DNA from: Streptomyces sp. NL15-2K
GTDB taxonomy: Bacteria > Actinomycetota > Actinomycetes > Streptomycetales > Streptomycetaceae
NCBI RefSeq assembly: GCF_030551255.1
Contig: NZ_CP130630.1
Coordinates: 1,612,001-1,676,000 of the forward strand
Reading direction: 5' to 3'
DNA length: 64,000 nucleotides
A program made the translations under genes and the position numbers. Within the stretch, counting starts at the first letter, position 1. Each line of letters opens with the position of its first letter. Below the pieces are notes generated by a model. It worked only from the letters and a program-made list of their open reading frames with translations, had not been told where the DNA came from and did no database searches. Below, piece after piece: positions 59,029 to 64,000 of the stretch.

Positions 59029-60921
59029 TCACGGGAACGGGTGGGGGTCGGGGTTCAGCTGATCCCGGGTCAGGTCCGCGCCGAGCCGGCCGAGCCGTCG
59101 CGGCAGGGTCAGCAGCCGCGGCAGCCCGTCGATCCGCCGGTTGCGGTATCCGAAGGTCATCGGCACCGCTCCGGGGACGAGGACCTTGACACAGGTGAAG
59201 CCGCCGGCCCGGTGCTCCGGCGTGGTCTGGTCGACCACCAGCACCTCGCCGACGCGCTCGGCCGCGGCCCGCAGGTCCACCGTGAGGTCGTCCCGGTCCG
59301 GGCGCAGCCGGTCCGGCCCGCCGACCTCGTGGATGCCGATGACCGGCCCGCCGAACAGGAAGTCGAGCCGGTGTGCGGCGTCCGGGTGGGCGTAGAGCGC
59401 GGAGTGGTCCGGCATGGTGACGACCCGATGGGCATCGCGCACCATCTGTCCGGCCCGGTCCGCCTCGGCCGGGTAGCGGCGGATCACGTCGCTGAGGATC
59501 GGACCGAGCTCGTTCAGCGCGTTCAGCAGCGCGCGCTCCGGGTCCAGGCCGGCCCCCGCGGTGCACAGCAGCGCGGGACCCTTCCGGTCCGGATGCGCGG
59601 CCATCACCCAGACCGCCGGGATGCCGTAGTCCGTCGTGATGTCGAAGGCGTGGACGCGGTACCCGGTGCTCGAAGCGATCACGCCCGCCTGGAGGGGCAC
59701 ACGCGGGTCGTGGCAGGAGTCCAGATCGATCGTCGGCGGGACGGTGCGGGTGTACCACGTGCACAGGAACGCGTCACGCTCGACCGTCTCCATGAGCCCG
59801 TGCAGCGTGGCCTCCTCCCAGGACGAGCCGAGGGCGCAGCCGTTGGACACCTCGTAGTAGGAGACGGGATCGTCGCTGCGCAGCCGGTGGCAGTAGTAGT
59901 ACGCCAGCGCCTCGGGCACCAGGCGGGCGCTGCCGCGGGCGAACGAGTGCGCCCACACCCACCACACCGGCCGGTCCGGATCGAACCTGCGATAGCGGAA
60001 CGCCGGGTCGTCGTAGCTCTCGTCGGGGTGGCGGCCGAACACGTCGGGGTGCACGGCGTGCGGCGCCAGTTCGCGCCAGGTGCCGCGCACGGAGGTTCTC
60101 AGGCCCCCCGGGGCCACGCCGCCGTAACGCTCCAGGGCTTCGAGGATCGCGGTCAGCTCGCTGGTGCGGTAGTCGCGGCCCCGGCCGTAGCCGGGCTCGG
60201 CCAGGTTGTCGAACCGCAGCGGCATCGACGCGCCCGACATCACCAGACCGCCCTCCGCGCCGCGGTCGGTGCGCCGGATGAGGCCGCTGAAGGGGTCCAC
60301 GTACAGCTCGCGGATCGTCTCGAACTCGGCCAGGACATCCCGCGTCCGGGACCCGAACGGCGTGATCTTCGGGGCGGGCCGCGGCACGCGCTGGGCCCGG
60401 GCCGCCGAGTCCTCGGGCAGCGTTCCGCAGTGCGGGCAGAAGGGATCGGGCAGGAAACTGTGGCGGCGCGTTTCCAGGGTGGCCAAATCGACCACCGTCA
60501 GCAGGTGCCGGTCCGCCGGGCCGGCCGACTCGTCCGCCACCAGCGCGACGGCCGCGTCGGCCACCACCCCGGCGGCGAGTTCGTCGAGCAGCTGCGGCAC
60601 TTCGCGCTCCAGCCGGGCGGTATGCTCCTCGCGCAGTGGGGCGAGCCACGCCTTGCTCGCGTCGACCCGTCGGCGCCGCAGGTCGAGACAGTGCGGGCAG
60701 CCCGGTACGCCCGGCCGGGTCAGCGGCCCGACGATCACCCGGTCGACCTCCGTGTGCACACTCAGCCAGGGGCCCTCGCCCGGGCCGTCCGCCGGAAGGC
60801 ACCAGGTGTCGCTCGCCCGCACCTCGACTCCCAGGTGCGCCAGCGCGTCGGACAGGCCGCGCGCCAGCAGCCCGAGCCGCTCTGCCTGGTCCCGGCCGGT
60901 GTTCGTCAGCGTCCCCGTCAT
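59029..60921 (-). CDS. YcaO-domain azoline-forming cyclodehydratase (TOMM type)
   Basis: A 630-residue fused cyclodehydratase. The N-terminal leader-binding/E1-like part has Cys pairs (GCPHCLDLRRRRVDASKAWL, about 74-93; DPFCPHCGTLPE, about 158-169). The C-terminal YcaO domain (about 200-630) uses ATP to turn Cys/Ser/Thr of a precursor peptide into azolines. Key segments are YVDPFSGLIRR, the nucleotide/Mg motif VSNGCALGSSWEEATLHGLM followed by ETVERDAF, and a C-terminal PDPHPFP tail, the proline-rich end known from TOMM YcaO enzymes. It overlaps the preceding gene by one base (TGATG). Confidence 0.9.
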   Translation of the reverse strand: MTGTLTNTGRDQAERLGLLARGLSDALAHLGVEVRASDTWCLPADGPGEGPWLSVHTEVDRVIVGPLTRPGVPGCPHCLDLRRRRVDASKAWLAPLREEHTARLEREVPQLLDELAAGVVADAAVALVADESAGPADRHLLTVVDLATLETRRHSFLPDPFCPHCGTLPEDSAARAQRVPRPAPKITPFGSRTRDVLAEFETIRELYVDPFSGLIRRTDRGAEGGLVMSGASMPLRFDNLAEPGYGRGRDYRTSELTAILEALERYGGVAPGGLRTSVRGTWRELAPHAVHPDVFGRHPDESYDDPAFRYRRFDPDRPVWWVWAHSFARGSARLVPEALAYYYCHRLRSDDPVSYYEVSNGCALGSSWEEATLHGLMETVERDAFLCTWYTRTVPPTIDLDSCHDPRVPLQAGVIASSTGYRVHAFDITTDYGIPAVWVMAAHPDRKGPALLCTAGAGLDPERALLNALNELGPILSDVIRRYPAEADRAGQMVRDAHRVVTMPDHSALYAHPDAAHRLDFLFGGPVIGIHEVGGPDRLRPDRDDLTVDLRAAAERVGEVLVVDQTTPEHRAGGFTCVKVLVPGAVPMTFGYRNRRIDGLPRLLTLPRRLGRLGADLTRDQLNPDPHPFP

Positions 60922-62576
60922 CAGTCCACTACCACCTTTACTGCCGAGATTCCGAGTCGGGCGACGCCGGGATCGTGGTCAAGTTCGGCCACAACGGCGT
61001 CCGGCGCGCACAGCGCCACGGCACGACGCAGGTCCGCGAGCGTGATCGGCGCCGCGCCCGGCAGGCCGACCGCCCGGTCCGGCTGCGGCAGGGCCGGCCC
61101 CCAGGCCCGCGGTACGAGGTCGGTGCGGCCGTGCGTCAGCAGCTGGTCGGCGAGCACGGCCCGCTCCATCGCGCGGACCGCCGCGGCGGCGTGGCTGGTG
61201 CCGCAGGCATGGGCGGTGCCGTGGCGGGTGGTCGCCACCGCGGTCGGGACGACGCTGTCCGGCAGCACCCCGAGCCAGGCGTCGCGATCGGCCAGCCGCA
61301 ACTGGCCGAGCGCTTCGCGCACTTCAGCCGGAATGGCGTCCCCGTCCTCGCCCTCGTCAAGGACTCGCGCGGCCGAGCCCGTCGTACCCACCGCCCAGGA
61401 CTCCAGGAGGCCGAGCAGCGCCGTCGCGAGCGCGTCGTCCCGCGCTTCGGCCGCGGCGGTGCCCGATGCCGGCCGGGCGCTGTCGTCGCAGCGCCGCGCC
61501 CGGCCGACCGGGACCAGCACCGGGCTGTCGTCGGCCACGCGGCGGGCGGGCAGGAAATAGCGTCCGGGGTCGGCGGCGATGCGGTCCGTCGCGGCGCGCA
61601 GCGCGCTCAGGTCGCCGGTGTCGCCCAGGACGCGCTGCCCCGCGGCGTCGATGACGGCTCGTGGGTCGAGGGTCGATTCGAGGTGCAGCGCGAGGGCGGC
61701 GAGCACGACCCGTCGCCGGGCCTGCCCGTAGTCCGAGCCGTCTGCCACGAGCTCCAGGTCCAGCGGGCGGATCGAGGCCCGGCCGGCGACCCGGGCCCTC
61801 GCCAGGTGCCGGGGCACCTGGGGCAGGTCGTCCTCGCCGATCTCCCGTACGACGCCGTGGACCGGGTCGATCGCCGCCATCACCCGCTCGTCGAACGGTC
61901 CGGTTGCCGGGCCGGGCGGCGCGAGCCGCCACGGGTGCGGCAGGGCCCGCCAGGAGGTGGTCTCCTCTCGGGTGACCGTGACGCCGCTCCAGGCATCGCC
62001 GGATCCAAGGGCGGCGCGCCGGACCAGCTGCGCCGCGGCCGTCCGTACCGCGGCCGGATCGGGCCGCCCGTCGGCGAGGTCACCGCAGCGCAGGGCGGTC
62101 AGGACGTCCCGGAGCTGCTCGGTGCCCATCGGCCCGGCGACTACCGCGGCGCGCTCGGTGAACAGCACCACTCCCGCCCGGCCCGCCCCGGCCGCGTCCC
62201 GGACACCGTCGAACCAGTCGCCGTGCAGCGGTCCGGCGCCCAGCACGACGGCCGGCAAGGCCAGCACGCTACGCTCCACCGCGCGGGCCAGATCCGCGCT
62301 GTCGCCCACGAACCTCACCTCACCGGGGGTGGCCAACCGCCGCAGGATTCCGACGGACTCCATCGCGTCCCGTACGCGGCGGGCCTGTCGGGCATGCGCG
62401 CCGCCGATCTCGTCGGCCGCCTGCTCTACGTCCCGCCCCTGGTCGATCCAGGAGGACACCAGGCGGATCCAGGCGGACAGCCCGGTCGACAGCTCCAGCG
62501 GTCCGGACTCGGACAGCCCGTAGGTCCTGCCTTCGTGGTCGATCGTGTAGGCGTTCATCCGCCGGGTCGTGTTCAT
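60921..62576 (-). CDS. Large partner protein of the YcaO enzyme (ocin-ThiF/F-type candidate)
   Basis: A 551-residue protein without close relatives that I can name. The N-terminus (MNAYTIDHEGRTYGLSESGP to VGILRRLATPGEV, about 7-90) looks like a small winged-helix leader-recognition element. The centre is an alpha/beta region (LALPAVVLGAGPLHGDWFDG, VLFTERAAVVAGPMGTEQLR) as in degenerate E1/ThiF proteins. The C-terminus has TRHGTAHACGTSHAAAAVRA. In thiopeptide-like clusters an F protein of this size precedes the YcaO gene and presents the precursor, so this role is inferred from position. Coupled by ATGA to the SagB gene upstream. Confidence 0.6.
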   Translation of the reverse strand: MNTTRRMNAYTIDHEGRTYGLSESGPLELSTGLSAWIRLVSSWIDQGRDVEQAADEIGGAHARQARRVRDAMESVGILRRLATPGEVRFVGDSADLARAVERSVLALPAVVLGAGPLHGDWFDGVRDAAGAGRAGVVLFTERAAVVAGPMGTEQLRDVLTALRCGDLADGRPDPAAVRTAAAQLVRRAALGSGDAWSGVTVTREETTSWRALPHPWRLAPPGPATGPFDERVMAAIDPVHGVVREIGEDDLPQVPRHLARARVAGRASIRPLDLELVADGSDYGQARRRVVLAALALHLESTLDPRAVIDAAGQRVLGDTGDLSALRAATDRIAADPGRYFLPARRVADDSPVLVPVGRARRCDDSARPASGTAAAEARDDALATALLGLLESWAVGTTGSAARVLDEGEDGDAIPAEVREALGQLRLADRDAWLGVLPDSVVPTAVATTRHGTAHACGTSHAAAAVRAMERAVLADQLLTHGRTDLVPRAWGPALPQPDRAVGLPGAAPITLADLRRAVALCAPDAVVAELDHDPGVARLGISAVKVVVD

Positions 62577-63949
62577 CCGCTCAGCTCCTCGCGCCGCCTC
62601 GGGCTGGATCCCACGATGAACTGGCCCACGCTGCACTCGACGAGCGGATCGCGGCCGGTGGCCTCGGTGAAGGCGACCGCGTCGTCCGTGCCCAGGGGGC
62701 AGCCGGCCAGCCCCATGGCGCCACACGTCCCGGCGAGCGCGTGGTAGAGCACCCCCGTGTTCTTCAGCACCACCGCGTAACCCATCCCCTCGTACTTCCA
62801 CATCACCCGGCCGACCCGCGCCGCCACGACCAGCAGCACCTGGGGTACGGCGCCGGTGGTCGATCCCTGCGAGGCGACCCGCAGCATCCGGCGCACCGCG
62901 TAGTGACTCACCGGCCGCACCAGCTCCAGCCCATGCCGGTGCGCGTCGTAGTGGTAGAGACCGCTGTCCAGGCCCGAGCACCGGGTGACCACCGGATACA
63001 GTTCGAGCTCGTACACCGATCCGCCGGAGGGGCGCGGAGAGCTGACGAACTCGACCCCGTCCTCCTCGTGCACTCGCCGCACCCGCGCGGTGCGGTACAG
63101 CAGCTCGCCAAGCTGGTCGACGGAGATCGGGAACTCGTCGTCATGCAGCCGCTCGGACCGGCGCCGCTCGGCGACCTCGAAATACGAGCCCTCGCTCAAC
63201 CGACGGTCCGTGAGATCCGGTACGGCGAGCTCGACGCGCGGCCCCTGATAGGGCGGCGGGGCAGCCGGCTCCGGCTCGAAGCCCGCCGCGCGGCCCCACC
63301 AGGTGCCGCCGAACCCGTCGCCGACGTATCCGCGGTAGCCGAGCCGGCTGCGGTCGTGGAACAGCAACTCGTGCGGTGCCCACTGGCGGTAGCGCAGCTC
63401 CCGCGCCTGCTCACCGTCCGGGTCGGCGAGGAACCCGGCGGCGAACAGCTGCTCGCGCAGGGCGGCGGCGAGCCCGCCGGGCGTGGTCGCGGGGTCGGCC
63501 GTGAGGTCGGCCGCAGGGTCGATCGCAGCGGTCAGCAGCTCCCGCCGATGGATCGTGATCTCGGCGCTGGCCAGGGGCGATTCCAGGATCAGGGCTCCGG
63601 CTTCGGCGCGGATGACCGCGTACCGGGAGAGGTCGAGCCGTCCGGCGGCGGCGGGCACCGGCTCGCGGGCGCGTAGCTGCCTTACGACGAACGCGACCCC
63701 GCGGTCGTCGCTGAACTCCTCGTCGAGCCAGCCTTCGCGGCGCAGCAGCTCGGTGGTCGGGTCGTCCTCGCCGGCCGGCTGCCCGGTGCCGGCCAGGCGC
63801 GCGATCTTCTCGTCCGTCCGGTGGTCGGCGGGCAGGCTGATGTGGTGCGGCCAGGCCATGAGGTGGGTGCGCCCGCCGCGCTCGGCGCTGAACACCCCCG
63901 GCCTCAGTCGTTCGGTCCGGTCTGCGGCAATGTCCTGTGCCCTGGTCAC
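62573..63949 (-). CDS. SagB-type dehydrogenase
   Basis: A 458-residue flavoprotein. The C-terminal half is a SagB-family nitroreductase (RRSERLHDDEFPISVDQLGE, about 262-281; SSPRPSGGSVYELELYPVV, about 304-322; VLKNTGVLYHALAGTCGAMG, about 396-415), expected to oxidise azolines to azoles with FMN. The N-terminal 200 residues match the usual SagB N-terminal helper region. The GTG start at 63949 overlaps the stop of a further upstream gene as GTGA, and GAAGG lies eight bases upstream. Confidence 0.82.
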   Translation of the reverse strand: MTRAQDIAADRTERLRPGVFSAERGGRTHLMAWPHHISLPADHRTDEKIARLAGTGQPAGEDDPTTELLRREGWLDEEFSDDRGVAFVVRQLRAREPVPAAAGRLDLSRYAVIRAEAGALILESPLASAEITIHRRELLTAAIDPAADLTADPATTPGGLAAALREQLFAAGFLADPDGEQARELRYRQWAPHELLFHDRSRLGYRGYVGDGFGGTWWGRAAGFEPEPAAPPPYQGPRVELAVPDLTDRRLSEGSYFEVAERRRSERLHDDEFPISVDQLGELLYRTARVRRVHEEDGVEFVSSPRPSGGSVYELELYPVVTRCSGLDSGLYHYDAHRHGLELVRPVSHYAVRRMLRVASQGSTTGAVPQVLLVVAARVGRVMWKYEGMGYAVVLKNTGVLYHALAGTCGAMGLAGCPLGTDDAVAFTEATGRDPLVECSVGQFIVGSSPRRREELSG

Positions 63950-64000
63950 GAGTCGCCTTCTTCTGTCGTCGCCGTCGGGTCCTCTGTGGTCGCCGTCGGG
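63946..64000 (-). CDS. C-terminal end of an upstream operon gene, cut by window edge
   Basis: On the minus strand the last 17 codons read PTATTEDPTATTEEGDS and end in a TGA that overlaps the SagB GTG start (GTGA). The acidic, Thr-rich repeat-like tail shows the operon continues beyond the window. The product cannot be identified. Confidence 0.55.
   Translation of the reverse strand, partial: PTATTEDPTATTEEGDS

Noticed and set aside
63950..64000. The acidic Thr-rich tail at the right edge as a RiPP precursor peptide.
   Set aside because: Only 17 codons are visible, and the tail has no Cys or multiple Ser core. It cannot be called a precursor.
1..64000. tRNA or rRNA genes, riboswitches and replication or attachment sites.
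   Set aside because: No convincing cloverleaf, rRNA sequence, riboswitch core or att-type repeat pair was seen by eye. A covariance-model search would be needed to exclude small RNAs.

Overview
The window reads as chromosomal DNA of a Streptomyces-type actinomycete. GC content is very high, the genes are dense and often overlap by 4 nt (ATGA/GTGA), GTG and TTG starts are common, and many families are typical of the genus. From memory, the order from the acyl-CoA dehydrogenase/quinone oxidoreductase block (8.6-11.9 kb) through the DNA ligase, CYP158-like P450, peptide deformylase, MurT/GatD, phosphofructokinase, DdaH/RocD, tripeptidyl aminopeptidase and urease genes (to about 48.7 kb) follows the S. 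coelicolor SCO119x-SCO1236 region, so most of the window is conserved core. No rRNA or tRNA gene was recognised.

Layout. 0-8.4 kb: cut-off ABC permease, cold-shock protein, secreted pectate lyase behind a LacI-type operator, a GH43 fragment, a Zur-like regulator divergent from a methyltransferase-Nudix fusion with a Zur-box-like palindrome between them, and secreted hydrolases. 8.6-20.7 kb: acyl-CoA/oxidoreductase operon, redox gene pair, DNA ligase-Nudix pair, aldehyde dehydrogenase, P450, acyl-CoA dehydrogenase with divergent TetR. 20.8-29.6 kb: deformylase, lipid II amidation pair, PFK, CtaG-like protein, PASTA lipoprotein, Ser/Thr kinase. 29.6-42 kb: LytTR/LytS system co-transcribed with a solute:sodium symporter, Lrp-DdaH-RocD, a 143-bp tandem repeat, two SpoIIE-type phosphatases, an acyltransferase. 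42-48.7 kb: tripeptidyl aminopeptidase and ureABCFGD. 48.8-50.6 kb: TetR and divergent membrane protein sharing duplicated operators.

50.6-54 kb is a junkyard: orphan antitoxin, IS21-like and ISL3 fragments, a frameshifted P-loop kinase, a truncated FkbM methyltransferase and a two-spacer type I-E-like CRISPR remnant. 54-64 kb is an accessory, tightly coupled minus-strand operon that looks like an azole-forming RiPP (TOMM/thiopeptide-like) pathway: SagB-type dehydrogenase, large F-type partner protein, YcaO cyclodehydratase with a proline-rich C-terminus, P450, a second very large SagB-like protein, TetR and an M20 hydrolase. No precursor peptide gene is visible, and the operon runs off the right edge.

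Non-coding structure is unusually rich. Two MITE-like elements end exactly in the CTAG stop-codon contexts of minus-strand genes. A piece of the same repeat family forms an in-frame insertion in an acyl-CoA dehydrogenase. A 23-bp triplication places two 8-codon mini-ORFs between two coupled genes. Several 7-bp and 143-bp tandem repeats are also present.
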